64,000 nt of DNA from Acidimicrobiaceae bacterium (GTDB lineage: Bacteria > Actinomycetota > Acidimicrobiia > Acidimicrobiales > RAAP-2). The number at the start of each line of letters is the position of its first letter. Positions within the stretch are counted from its first letter, which is position 1. Location: contig DAHVAJ010000047.1 in NCBI GenBank assembly GCA_027314705.1, positions 1 to 64,000 of the forward strand, given 5' to 3'. A model generated the notes under the pieces. The model did not search any database. It saw nothing but the letters and a program-made list of their open reading frames with translations, and was not told where the DNA came from. Below, piece after piece: positions 38,251 through 47,376 of the stretch. The translations under genes were made by a program, and so were the position numbers.

Positions 38251-40272
38251 TCAGCCCCCCTCCGCCACCGGCCCCGTCGGACCGGCGCCGTCCTGCTCGA
38301 ACACCACCAGGAGCTGGCCGTTCTCCACCTGCTGGCCGGTGGCCACCAGGATCTCCGCCACCCGCCCGGCCGAGGGCGCCTTGACGTGGTGCTCCATCTT
38401 CATCGCCTCGAGCACCACCAGGGTCCGCCCCGCCCCGACCTCTTCGCCAGGGACGCAGGCCACCTCGAGCACCACCCCGGGCATCGGCGCCCGGAACCCG
38501 CCGGCCGCGTCCGCTCCCCCGGCTCCGGGAGGTGTGAACCGGGGGACGACGGCGAAGTGGACGGTGCCCCGTTCCACTTGGACGTGGAGGTGCTCCTCGC
38601 CACCGCCACCGCCAGCGGTGATCTGCATCCGGGCCCGCCGGCCGTCGATCTCCACGTCGATCTCCTCCGGCGACCACCGGTGGACCAGGGCGCTGCCGGA
38701 TTCGCCGATGACGAAGGAACCGTCGCGCCGGGCCCGGTAGCGGACCTCGACGGTCTGGTCCCCGAAACGCAATTCGACCTGCTGGGCCGGAAGACGGGCG
38801 TTCCGCCACCCACTCGGGAGCCCGGTGAGGACGGTTGCGCCGGTCCGGTTGCGGCCCTGGAGCCACAGGGCGGCGGCGACGGCGGTGCGGTGGACCTCGT
38901 CGGAGGCGAGCACCAACCGGGTGGCCGGTGCATGACGGTCGATGAAGTCGGTGGTGGTGTCCCCGGCCAGAAAGGCCCGGTGGCGCAGCGTCGCCGCCAG
39001 GAAGTCGCGGTTGGTGGTGACGCCGCCCAGATGGAGTCGCTCGAGGGCGAGGGCGAGCCGACCGGCCGCCGCCGAGCGGGACGGGGCGTGGGCGACGACC
39101 TTGGCCAGCATCGGGTCGAAGTCGACCCCCACCACCGAACCGACCTCCACGCCGGAGTCCCAGCGCACCGCCGGCGCCGCCGCCGGGGCGAACGCCCGGA
39201 GGGTGCCGGTGGCAGGGAGGAAGCCGGCGTCCGGGTCCTCCGCGTACAGGCGGGCCTCGATGGCGTGGCCGGTGAAGGTGACGTCGTCCTGGGTGTAGCC
39301 GAGTGGCTCGCCGGCGGCCAGGCGCAGCTGTTCGGCCACCAGGTCGATGCCGGTCACCTCTTCGGTGACCGGGTGCTCCACCTGGAGGCGTGTGTTGACC
39401 TCGAGGAAGAAGAACTCGCGACGCTCCTCGTCGAACAGGAACTCGACGGTCCCCGCCGACCGGTAGCCGATGGCGCGGGCCAGGGTGAGGGCTGCGTCGC
39501 CCATGGCCAGCCGCAGCGCCGGGTCGACGACCGGGGACGGAGACTCCTCGATGATCTTCTGGTGGCGGCGTTGGACGGAGCACTCCCGCTCACCCAGGTG
39601 GACCAGGTTGCCGTGGTGGTCGCCGAGGATCTGGATCTCGAGGTGGCGCGAGCGGGCCACGTAGCGCTCGAGGAACACCCGGTCGTCACCGAACGCCCCG
39701 GCCGCCTCGCGCCGGGCGGCGGCGACCGCCTCGGCGAGGCCGCCCCGGGCCTCGACCACCCGCATGCCCTTGCCGCCGCCGCCCGCCGCCGCCTTCACCA
39801 GCAGCGGGTAGCCCACCGCACCGTCCTCGGTGGGGTCGTCGGACGACGGCAGCGTGGGCACACCTGCTTCCACGGCGGCTCGCTTGGCGGCGAGCTTGTC
39901 GCCCATCACCTCGATGACCTCGGGTGGGGGGCCGACCCACACCAGGCCGGCAGCGAGGACCGCGATGGCGAAGCCGGCGTTCTCCGACAGGAACCCGTAG
40001 CCGGGATGGACGGCGTCGGCGCCGCACCGGCGGGCCGCGTCGACGATCTCGGGGATGTCGAGGTACCCGCCGGCGAGCCGGATCGCCTGGTCTGCGTCGC
40101 CCACGAACGGTGCGTCGGCGTCGGCGTCGGCGTAGACGGCGACGCACCGCAGGCCGAGCTGGCGTCCGCTGCGGATGATCCGTCGGGCGATCTCCCCGCG
40201 GTTGGCCACCAGTAGCGTGGTGAACGGCCCGGTGGTGGGCAGGTCGGAGGGCGTGGGCGGCGCGAAGGTCAT
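38251..40272 (-). CDS. biotin-dependent acyl-CoA carboxylase alpha subunit (biotin carboxylase + BCCP)
   Basis: LLVANRGEIARRIIRSGRQLGL; GGGGKGMRVV; EVNTRLQVEHPVTEE; C-terminal VLEAMKMEHHVKAP biotinyl motif. Confidence 0.95.
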   Translation of the reverse strand: MTFAPPTPSDLPTTGPFTTLLVANRGEIARRIIRSGRQLGLRCVAVYADADADAPFVGDADQAIRLAGGYLDIPEIVDAARRCGADAVHPGYGFLSENAGFAIAVLAAGLVWVGPPPEVIEVMGDKLAAKRAAVEAGVPTLPSSDDPTEDGAVGYPLLVKAAAGGGGKGMRVVEARGGLAEAVAAARREAAGAFGDDRVFLERYVARSRHLEIQILGDHHGNLVHLGERECSVQRRHQKIIEESPSPVVDPALRLAMGDAALTLARAIGYRSAGTVEFLFDEERREFFFLEVNTRLQVEHPVTEEVTGIDLVAEQLRLAAGEPLGYTQDDVTFTGHAIEARLYAEDPDAGFLPATGTLRAFAPAAAPAVRWDSGVEVGSVVGVDFDPMLAKVVAHAPSRSAAAGRLALALERLHLGGVTTNRDFLAATLRHRAFLAGDTTTDFIDRHAPATRLVLASDEVHRTAVAAALWLQGRNRTGATVLTGLPSGWRNARLPAQQVELRFGDQTVEVRYRARRDGSFVIGESGSALVHRWSPEEIDVEIDGRRARMQITAGGGGGEEHLHVQVERGTVHFAVVPRFTPPGAGGADAAGGFRAPMPGVVLEVACVPGEEVGAGRTLVVLEAMKMEHHVKAPSAGRVAEILVATGQQVENGQLLVVFEQDGAGPTGPVAEGG

Positions 40273-41906
40273 GGTCGGAACACCCCGTAGGCGGCGGCGC
40301 CCTCGACCGGCCGGTTGCGCACGACCGACAGACACAGTCCCAGCACCGTCCGGGTGTCTCGGGGGTCGATGATCCCGTCGTCGCTGATGGCGCCGGTGGC
40401 GACCAGGGCGAGCGAACCCTGCTCCTGGATCTCCTCCACCATGGCCACGATGCCGGCGTCCTCTTCCTCGTCGAAGGGGATGCCCTTGCGGGCCGCCTGG
40501 CCCCGTCGTACCTGGGACATGACCCCGGCGATCTGCTTGGGGCCCATGACGGCAATCTTGGCGGTGGGCCACAGGAAGGTGAACCGGTTGCCGAACGCCC
40601 GACCGGACATCCCGTAGGTGCCCGCGCCGTACGAAGAGCCGATGACCACGGTGAGATGGGGGACGGTGGAGTTGCTCACCGCGTTGAGCATCTCGGAGCC
40701 CTTGGTGATGATGCCCGCCGCCTCGAAGTCGCGACCGACCATGTAGCCGGTGATGTTCTGGAGGAACACCAGCGGGACATCGACCTGGTTGCACAGCTGG
40801 ATGAACTGGGTCGCCTTCTCGGCCGCCTCCGGATAGAGCACCCCGTTGTTGCCGAGGACGCCGATCGGGTAGCCGTGGATCGACGTCCAGCCACAGACCA
40901 GGCTCGGGCCGTAACGCGGTTTGAACTCCTCGAACCGGGAGCCGTCGGCGACGCGGGCGATCACGTCGCGGACGTCGACCGGCTGACGAAGGTCGCGGCT
41001 CACCAGTCCGAGCAGCTCCTCGGGGTCGTACCTGGGCTCCTCCGCCGCGATCGAGGGCGGCGGGCCCGCCTTGCGCCAGTTGAGGTGGCCCACCACCTGG
41101 CGGCAGATCCGGATGGCGTCCATCTCGTCCTCGGCGAAGTAGTCACCCAGCCCCGACACCTCGGCATGGAGGCGGGCACCCCCGAGCTGCTCGTCGTCGC
41201 TCTCCTCGCCGGTGGCCATCTTCACCAGGGGCGGCCCGGCGAGGAAGATCTTCGAGTGCTCTTTCACCACGATGACGTAGTCGGAGAGTCCGGGTTGGTA
41301 GGCACCGCCGGCCGTCGACGAGCCGAACACGACGCACACCGTCGGCACGCCGAGCTTCGACAGCTCGATCAGCTCGTAGAACTGCCGGCCCGTCTCGGCG
41401 AAGTGGGTGGTCTGTACTTTGCGCCCGCCGCCGGCCTCCACCCGGAGGTCGGCGCCGGCCGACTCCACGAAGCTCACGTAGGGGATGCGGTTGTCCCGGG
41501 CGATCTCGATGGCGCGGGTCCACTTCTTGGCGGCGTAGGGGGTGAGTGCGCCCCCGAGCACCGACGGGTCGTTCCCCATCACCACGCACTCGACCCCGGC
41601 GATGACCCCGATGCCCACGACCATGCCGCCCCCGAGCGCATAGTCGGAGCCGTAGCCGGCCAGCGCGCTGATCTCGAGGAAGGGGGTGTCGGGGTCGAGT
41701 GCGTTGGCGATGCGTTCCCGGATGGGCAGCTTGTCCCGTGCCCGCATCCGCTCCATGGCGCCGGGCCCGCCGCCGGCCTCGGCCTCGTCGAGCAGCCGGT
41801 CGATCTCCGCCAGTTGTTCGGTCATGTCGGCCGTGTTCCGGCGGAACGCCTCCCCCCGGGTGTCGAGGGACGAGGGGAGGGGTGGGGCCAGCAGGGCGCG
41901 CCGCAT
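40269..41906 (-). CDS. acyl-CoA carboxylase beta (carboxyltransferase) subunit
   Basis: RERIANALDPDTPFLEISALAGYGSDYALGGGMVVGIGVIAG; SSTAGGAYQPGLSDYVIVVKEHSKIFLAGPPLVK; FLQNITGYMVGRDFEAAGIITKGSEMLNAVSNSTVPHLTVVIGSSYGAGTYGMSGRAF. Confidence 0.95.
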   Translation of the reverse strand: MRRALLAPPLPSSLDTRGEAFRRNTADMTEQLAEIDRLLDEAEAGGGPGAMERMRARDKLPIRERIANALDPDTPFLEISALAGYGSDYALGGGMVVGIGVIAGVECVVMGNDPSVLGGALTPYAAKKWTRAIEIARDNRIPYVSFVESAGADLRVEAGGGRKVQTTHFAETGRQFYELIELSKLGVPTVCVVFGSSTAGGAYQPGLSDYVIVVKEHSKIFLAGPPLVKMATGEESDDEQLGGARLHAEVSGLGDYFAEDEMDAIRICRQVVGHLNWRKAGPPPSIAAEEPRYDPEELLGLVSRDLRQPVDVRDVIARVADGSRFEEFKPRYGPSLVCGWTSIHGYPIGVLGNNGVLYPEAAEKATQFIQLCNQVDVPLVFLQNITGYMVGRDFEAAGIITKGSEMLNAVSNSTVPHLTVVIGSSYGAGTYGMSGRAFGNRFTFLWPTAKIAVMGPKQIAGVMSQVRRGQAARKGIPFDEEEDAGIVAMVEEIQEQGSLALVATGAISDDGIIDPRDTRTVLGLCLSVVRNRPVEGAAAYGVFRP

Positions 41907-41913
41907 GGGGCGG

Positions 41914-41942
41914 ACTCTAGTGCGGTAATCTCGTCCTGTCAT
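41914..41942 (-). promoter_or_regulatory. candidate sigma70-type promoter of the carboxylase/atuA operon
   Basis: Minus strand: ATGACA (41942-41937), 17-bp spacer, TAGAGT (41919-41914), 7 nt to ATG at 41906. Confidence 0.55.
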
Positions 41943-42262
41943 TGTTACCGGCTTCCCCGGCGGCGACCGTCGAAGCCGGCCGGTGGCGACGGGGACCCGT
42001 GGGCGACGCGGCCCCGGTCACCGCCGGCGGGAGCTGTGGTCCCCGGGGGAGGACGGCCGGCCGCCGGCACGGCCGGGGTCACCGGTGGCCAGCTCGGCCA
42101 TCAGGCCGCCGGGCCGGCCGGCCGCCGCAGGGCGGGGGCGGGCAGCCGCGGCGTCCGCCCCGGCGCGAACGGCGCCGAAGGGGTTGGCCCCCGGCACGCC
42201 GGTGCGAGAGCGCACAGGGGATCCGGGTGTCCGAGACCCGGGCCGGGCCGTGGGGACTGCCG

Positions 42263-42336
42263 TGGAGCGGGTGACGGGAATCGAACCCGCGTTCTCAGCT
42301 TGGGAAGCTGATGTTCTACCATTGAACTACACCCGC
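42263..42336 (-). tRNA. tRNA-Gly (anticodon CCC), CCA encoded
   Basis: Minus strand GCGGGTGTAGTTCAATGGTAGAACATCAGCTTCCCAAGCTGAGAACGCGGGTTCGATTCCCGTCACCCGCTCCA; 7-bp acceptor stem, T-loop GGTTCGATTCC, anticodon loop TTCCCAA. Confidence 0.95.
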
Positions 42337-42490
42337 AGCGAGGGGTCAGCCTACCGCGACCGCCCCGACCGCCCCTTCCGTCCGCCGGGACCCGGCCCAC
42401 CCCCGGGGAGCGCGATCAGGCCGGCGCCGGGACGTACCCGACGCCGGGAAGTACGCCGGAGCTGCCGGTCCCCACTATCGTCTGTCCGTC

Positions 42491-43054
42491 ATGGTGCTCT
42501 CCGACCGATCCATCCGCGAAGCACTCGCCTCCGGCCGGATCTCGATCGTCCCCGTCGACGAGTCGTGCATCCAGCCCTCGTCGGTCGACCTCCACGTGGA
42601 CCGGTACTTCCGGCTGTTCCGCAATCACACGAGCCGCGTCATCGACGTGCGCGAGGACCAGGAAGACCTCACCGAACTGGTCGACGTGGGCGACGACCCC
42701 CTCATCCTCCACCCGGGCGAGTTCGTGCTCGGCTCGACGACGGAGAAGGTGACCCTCCCCGACGACCTGGTGGCCCGCCTCGAGGGCAAGTCGTCCCTCG
42801 GCCGCCTCGGTCTCCTCATCCATTCCACGGCCGGCTTCGTCGATGCCGGGTGGGACGGTCACCTGACACTCGAACTCTCCAATGTGGCCAATCTGCCCAT
42901 CACCGTCTACCCGGGCATGAAGATCGGGCAGATCAGCTTCCTGCAGATGACCACGGCGGCCGAGCACCCCTACGGTTCCGAGAGCCTGGGCTCGAAGTAC
43001 CAGGGCCAATGGGGCCCGACCCCCAGCCGCTACGCCGACAACTTCCGCCCGTGA
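42491..43054 (+). CDS. dcd: dCTP deaminase
   Basis: [61 protein letters not shown]. Confidence 0.95.
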   Translation: MVLSDRSIREALASGRISIVPVDESCIQPSSVDLHVDRYFRLFRNHTSRVIDVREDQEDLTELVDVGDDPLILHPGEFVLGSTTEKVTLPDDLVARLEGKSSLGRLGLLIHSTAGFVDAGWDGHLTLELSNVANLPITVYPGMKIGQISFLQMTTAAEHPYGSESLGSKYQGQWGPTPSRYADNFRP

Positions 43055-43092
43055 CCGCGCACCTGCCCCGCAGGGCCGGCCACCGGTAGCGT

Positions 43093-43110
43093 AGTTACCC
43101 AGCAGTAACT
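43093..43110. promoter_or_regulatory. operator-like inverted repeat AGTTAC-CCAGCA-GTAACT
   Basis: Perfect 6-6-6 dyad directly upstream of the RBS (AGGAGGA) of the Fe-S protein gene. Confidence 0.5.
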
Positions 43111-43125
43111 CCTAGGAGGAACGCA

Positions 43126-45159
43126 GTGGCCGTCAGACTCGCCCTCGGACTCGGTGTGACCGTCGTGATGCTCGCCATCGCCGGACGCCGGTTCTTCTGG
43201 CTCTTCCAGCTCATCGCCTCGGGCCAGCCGGCCACGCCGAGCCGCGTCCGGGACGTGCCCGCCCGGGTCAAGGCCGAACTCGCCGAGGTCGCCGGCCAGC
43301 GGAAGCTCCTCCAGTGGACCGTCCCCGGCGTCGCCCACTTCTTCACCATGTGGGGCTTCACGGTGCTGCTCCTCACCATCATCGAGGCCTTCGGCGCCCT
43401 CTTCCAGCGGGACTTCCACATCCCGGTCATCGGCCGGTGGGCGGCGATCGGCTTCCTCGAGGACTTCTTCGCCGTGGCCGTGCTCGTCTCCCTGGCCGTC
43501 TTCGTGGTCATCCGGGTCAGGCACTCACCCAAACGGGAGAACCGCCGGTCCCGGTTCTTCGGCTCCCACACCGGGGCGGCCTGGCTGGTCCTCCTCCTCA
43601 TCTTCGGGGTGATCGCCAGCCTGCTCCTCTACCGGGCCGCCCAGGTGAACACCGGGAACTTCCCCTACGGCTGGGCCGCCTTCGCCTCCCACGCCCTCGC
43701 CAAGGCCCTCGCCCCTCTCGGCACCGGCGTGAACAGCGTCATCGAGACGACGTTCCTCGTGGTCAACATCGCCATCATCACCGGTTTCCTCGTCTTCGTC
43801 TCGTACTCGAAGCACCTGCACATCTTCCTGGCCCCCGTCAACGTGGCCACCTCCCGCCGACCCCGGGCCCTCGGTGCGCTCGCCTCCACCCCGGACATGT
43901 CGATGGAGGACGTCGGCGACGACGACGAGGTCGTCTTCGGGGCCGGCCGCATCGAGGACTTCTCCTGGAAGCAGCTCCTCGACCTGGCCACCTGCACCGA
44001 GTGCGGTCGGTGCCAGTCGCAGTGTCCGGCCTGGAACACGGGCAAGCCCCTCTCTCCCAAGCTCTTGATCATGGACCTCCGGGACAACCTCTTCGCCAAT
44101 GCCGAGCGCGTCATGGCCAAGAACCGGGCCGCCGGCCAGGAGGTCGAGAACCTCGTGGGCACCGTCATCGATCCCGACGTCCTCTGGTCGTGCACGACCT
44201 GCGGCGCCTGTGTCGAACAGTGCCCGGTCGACATCGAGCACATCGACACCATCGTCGACATGCGTCGTTACCAGGTCCTCATGGAGTCGGACTTCCCGAG
44301 CGAGGCCGGCCTCATGCTCCGCAACGTCGAGAACCAGGGCGATCCCTGGGGCCTCGGTGCCTCGAAGCGGACCGACTGGATCGAGTCCCTCGACTTCGAG
44401 GTCCCGGTGATCACCGGGACCATCCCCGAGGACATCGAGTACCTCTACTGGGTCGGTTGTGCCGGCGCCCTCGACGAGCGGGCCCGCAAGGGAGCCCAGG
44501 CCACGGCCCGCATGCTGCACCGGGCCGGTGTGACCTTCGGCATCCTCGGGCCGAAGGAGTCCTGCACCGGCGACCCGGTCCGCCGGCTGGGCAACGAGTA
44601 CCTCTACCAGGAGCAGGCCCAGAAGAACATCGAGACCCTGACCGACGCCGGCGTGAAGAAGGTCATCGCCACCTGTCCGCACTGCTTCAACACCCTGGCC
44701 AACGAGTACCCGGGCCTGGGCGGGGACTTCGAGGTCATCCACCACAGCCAACTCCTCGACCATCTGGTCCGGGCCGGCAGGATCACCCCCGGCGGCGGCT
44801 ACGCCGGCTCGGTCACCTACCACGATCCCTGCTACCTGGGCCGCCACAACCGGGTCTTCGATGAGCCCCGCAGCGTCATCGACGCCATTCCTGGTGCCAC
44901 CCAGATCGAGATGCGGCGCTGCCGGGAGAAGGGCTTCTGCTGCGGTGCCGGTGGCGCGCGCATGTGGCTCGAGGAGAATCTCGGCAAGCGGGTCAACATG
45001 GAACGGACCGAGGAGGCCATCGGCACCGGCGCCGACGTGGTCTCGACGGCCTGCCCGTACTGCATGATCATGCTGGACGACGCGGTGCGGGCCAACGCCA
45101 AGGAGGACGAGGTGCGCGTGCTCGACCTCTCGCAGCTCCTCGAGGAGTCCCTCGGTTAG
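43126..45159 (+). CDS. membrane-anchored (Fe-S)-binding heterodisulfide reductase-like protein
   Basis: N-terminal TM segments; CTECGRCQSQCPAW and CTTCGACVEQCPV 4Fe-4S motifs; CCG-domain segments (CPHCFNTLANEYP; CCGAGGARMW). Confidence 0.9.
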   Translation: MAVRLALGLGVTVVMLAIAGRRFFWLFQLIASGQPATPSRVRDVPARVKAELAEVAGQRKLLQWTVPGVAHFFTMWGFTVLLLTIIEAFGALFQRDFHIPVIGRWAAIGFLEDFFAVAVLVSLAVFVVIRVRHSPKRENRRSRFFGSHTGAAWLVLLLIFGVIASLLLYRAAQVNTGNFPYGWAAFASHALAKALAPLGTGVNSVIETTFLVVNIAIITGFLVFVSYSKHLHIFLAPVNVATSRRPRALGALASTPDMSMEDVGDDDEVVFGAGRIEDFSWKQLLDLATCTECGRCQSQCPAWNTGKPLSPKLLIMDLRDNLFANAERVMAKNRAAGQEVENLVGTVIDPDVLWSCTTCGACVEQCPVDIEHIDTIVDMRRYQVLMESDFPSEAGLMLRNVENQGDPWGLGASKRTDWIESLDFEVPVITGTIPEDIEYLYWVGCAGALDERARKGAQATARMLHRAGVTFGILGPKESCTGDPVRRLGNEYLYQEQAQKNIETLTDAGVKKVIATCPHCFNTLANEYPGLGGDFEVIHHSQLLDHLVRAGRITPGGGYAGSVTYHDPCYLGRHNRVFDEPRSVIDAIPGATQIEMRRCREKGFCCGAGGARMWLEENLGKRVNMERTEEAIGTGADVVSTACPYCMIMLDDAVRANAKEDEVRVLDLSQLLEESLG

Positions 45160-45303
45160 CCGGCGGCCGTGGGGAGTGCAACCGGAGAGACCCCGGCCCC
45201 GGGGGGCCCCGCCGGCGAGTGAGCGAACCGCTCCGGCAGCGGTGCTGACACCCTCGGCCGCCGCGGACGGCCGCAGGCCGCCGAGGGGCCGCCGCGACCG
45301 GGC

Positions 45304-45726
45304 TCAGTCGTAGGCCAGGGCGTCGGCCTCGCGCAGACGCCTGGCGATGGCGGCGAGCATCTTGCGGGCGATGGTGGGCACCGAGTCGATCAGGGTGTTG
45401 AACTGCCGCTGGGAGAGGACCAGCAGGTCCATGGGCGTCTCGGACTGGACCGACGCCGACCGGGGCCGCCGGTCGAGGAGGGCCAGCTCACCGAAGTGGT
45501 CGTTGGCCCCGAGGGTGGCCACCTTCTTGCCGCTGCGGGTCACCGCGGCGGTCCCGTCGACGATGATGAAGAACTCCATCCCGACCCGGCCCTCCTCCAC
45601 GAGGAGCTTGTCTGCCGGGACCTGGACCTCGTCGAGGGAAGCCCGGATCTTGCGCAGCTCGGCGTTGGTGCAGCCCGAGAAGAGCCAGATGGACTTGAGG
45701 TCGGTGGCCAGAGGTCCGCGTGCCAT
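45304..45726 (-). CDS. cyclic nucleotide-binding domain (CRP-like effector) protein without HTH
   Basis: LFSGCTNAELRKIRASLDEVQVPADKLLVEEGRVGMEFFIIVDGTAAV...FGELALLDRRPRSASVQSETPMDLLVLS; ends without DNA-binding domain. Confidence 0.87.
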   Translation of the reverse strand: MARGPLATDLKSIWLFSGCTNAELRKIRASLDEVQVPADKLLVEEGRVGMEFFIIVDGTAAVTRSGKKVATLGANDHFGELALLDRRPRSASVQSETPMDLLVLSQRQFNTLIDSVPTIARKMLAAIARRLREADALAYD

Positions 45727-45870
45727 GGGCCGAGGGTAGCCGCAGGTGGCAAACCGTGTCGGTCTTCCGTCGGCCCGGCCCCGACGGCCGGCACCGCCCG
45801 GACCACTGGTAGCATCCGGCGATCCAGAACCCGGTACCGCCCGGGCATGTGGGAAGGGGTCGTGAGGCAG

Positions 45871-46464
45871 ATGGCCGCACCGGAGCACACGGTTCCCCTT
45901 CGCCGGGTCACGGCACCCGGGCCAGACGCCCCGGTGGGAACCCTCCGGGGCGCCGGGGTCCAGGTCGACGCCGGCCGGGTCGGCCGTGTGGCCGTGGCCG
46001 TGGCCGTGGTGGCCGTGGCCGTGACCGCCGTCGTGCTGGCGGTGGCCGGCAACCAGAAGAACGCCGATATCACCGCCCTGCGTGACCACGGCGTTCCGGT
46101 CGAGGCGACGGTCGCCGACTGCCTGGGCCTGATGGGGGGCAGCGGCAGCAACCTGGCCGGCTTCGAGTGCACCGTCCGCTACACAGTGGACGGCCGCACG
46201 TACCACGAGGGGCTCCCCGGCAACGCGCCGGCCGTCGTCGGTACCACCGAGCGCGGGATCACCGTGGCCTCCGACCCGGCGCTCTTCTCCACGCCGTCCG
46301 TGCTGGCCTCCGAACACGCCTCGTGGCGTGTCTACGCGGTGCCGGCCGCCCTCGTCGTCCTCCTGCTGCTGGCCACGGGGGCGATCCTGGCGGTGCGGCG
46401 CCGCAGAGGGCCGCCTCGCCCGGCCCTCGACGACCGGGTTACCCTGTCGCATGAGCGGACCTGA
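45871..46464 (+). CDS. hypothetical membrane protein (DUF3592-like)
   Basis: Two TM segments flanking a soluble FECTVRYTVDGRTYHEGLPG region. Confidence 0.6.
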   Translation: MAAPEHTVPLRRVTAPGPDAPVGTLRGAGVQVDAGRVGRVAVAVAVVAVAVTAVVLAVAGNQKNADITALRDHGVPVEATVADCLGLMGGSGSNLAGFECTVRYTVDGRTYHEGLPGNAPAVVGTTERGITVASDPALFSTPSVLASEHASWRVYAVPAALVVLLLLATGAILAVRRRRGPPRPALDDRVTLSHERT

Positions 46465-47086
46465 CGACGGAGGCGCCGAGGCGCCTGATCCGGGCCGGTG
46501 GCAGCGCCTCCTCGGCTGGGCCCAGCGTCCCGCGCCGGAGGGCACGCCCGCCGGCGGGGTCGAGGAGCCGGGGACGGTCGAGGAGCTCGAGGTCGCCATT
46601 GCGCGTGCGGACGACAAGGAGCGCCTGGTGGGGCTGGTGGCCGCTCCGCTGGCCGGCATGATCGCCGTGCTGGTCACCAGCAGCCTGATCGCCAACGACC
46701 CGAAGGCGACCACGGCCACGGGCGTCCTCAACCCGCACCACGTCAACCCCAGCCTCTACCTCGAGGTGGGTGCGGCCTCCCTGGCCCTCGCCGTGATCAT
46801 GCTGGCCACGGCCTGGTTCCGCAAGCGCCTCTACCTGGGTATCGCCATGTCCCTCTACGGGCTGTCCATCTTCAACCTCCACTTCTGGGGGTTCGGGGTG
46901 CCCTTCCTCCTCGGGGGCGCCTGGTACCTCGTACGCGCCTACCGGCTCCAGCAGAAGCTGAAGCTGGCACGAGCCGGCGACACCGGCTCCCGTGGCGGCA
47001 CCCGACCGGGTGCCAACAAGCGCTACACGCCGCCGACGCGCCCCCCCCGGGCCAAGCCGGGCGACGACGAGCGCAAGGCCGGCTGA
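46451..47086 (+). CDS. hypothetical membrane protein
   Basis: ATG at 46451; several TM segments and basic C-terminal tail. Confidence 0.65.
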   Translation: MSGPDDGGAEAPDPGRWQRLLGWAQRPAPEGTPAGGVEEPGTVEELEVAIARADDKERLVGLVAAPLAGMIAVLVTSSLIANDPKATTATGVLNPHHVNPSLYLEVGAASLALAVIMLATAWFRKRLYLGIAMSLYGLSIFNLHFWGFGVPFLLGGAWYLVRAYRLQQKLKLARAGDTGSRGGTRPGANKRYTPPTRPPRAKPGDDERKAG

Positions 47087-47215
47087 AGCGTCCCGCCGTC
47101 GGGCCTCGAGCCCGGCACCGAGCCGTCACGTCGCACCTCCCTGCACCCCCCCGCCTCGTGGCGCGCCGCGCTCCGGAACGGCGGCCCACCCCCGCCGGAT
47201 AGGCCGGAAGGGCTG

Positions 47216-47242
47216 TTCACACGCTGGTAACACTGGCGTGAC
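47216..47242 (+). promoter_or_regulatory. GlnR-like phased boxes upstream of amt
   Basis: TTCAC-N6-GTAAC-N6-GTGAC with exact 11-bp period, ~135 bp upstream of amt start. Confidence 0.4.
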
Positions 47243-47376
47243 CGAGCCGAAATCCCCACCCTGCATTGTTGGCGGCGGCAGAGCGAACCTGTCTGCGCTC
47301 GTGGCGTTGCCGTGGCCCCGTGGCCGCAGGAGCGGAGCGGGCCATCGATGCATCAGAGGAGAGGAGCACCGAGACC

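Noticed and set aside
41983-43089. ORF containing [23 protein letters not shown]
   Set aside because: This peptide is the well-known spurious translation of an antisense tRNA-Gly; it coincides with the tRNA at 42263-42336.
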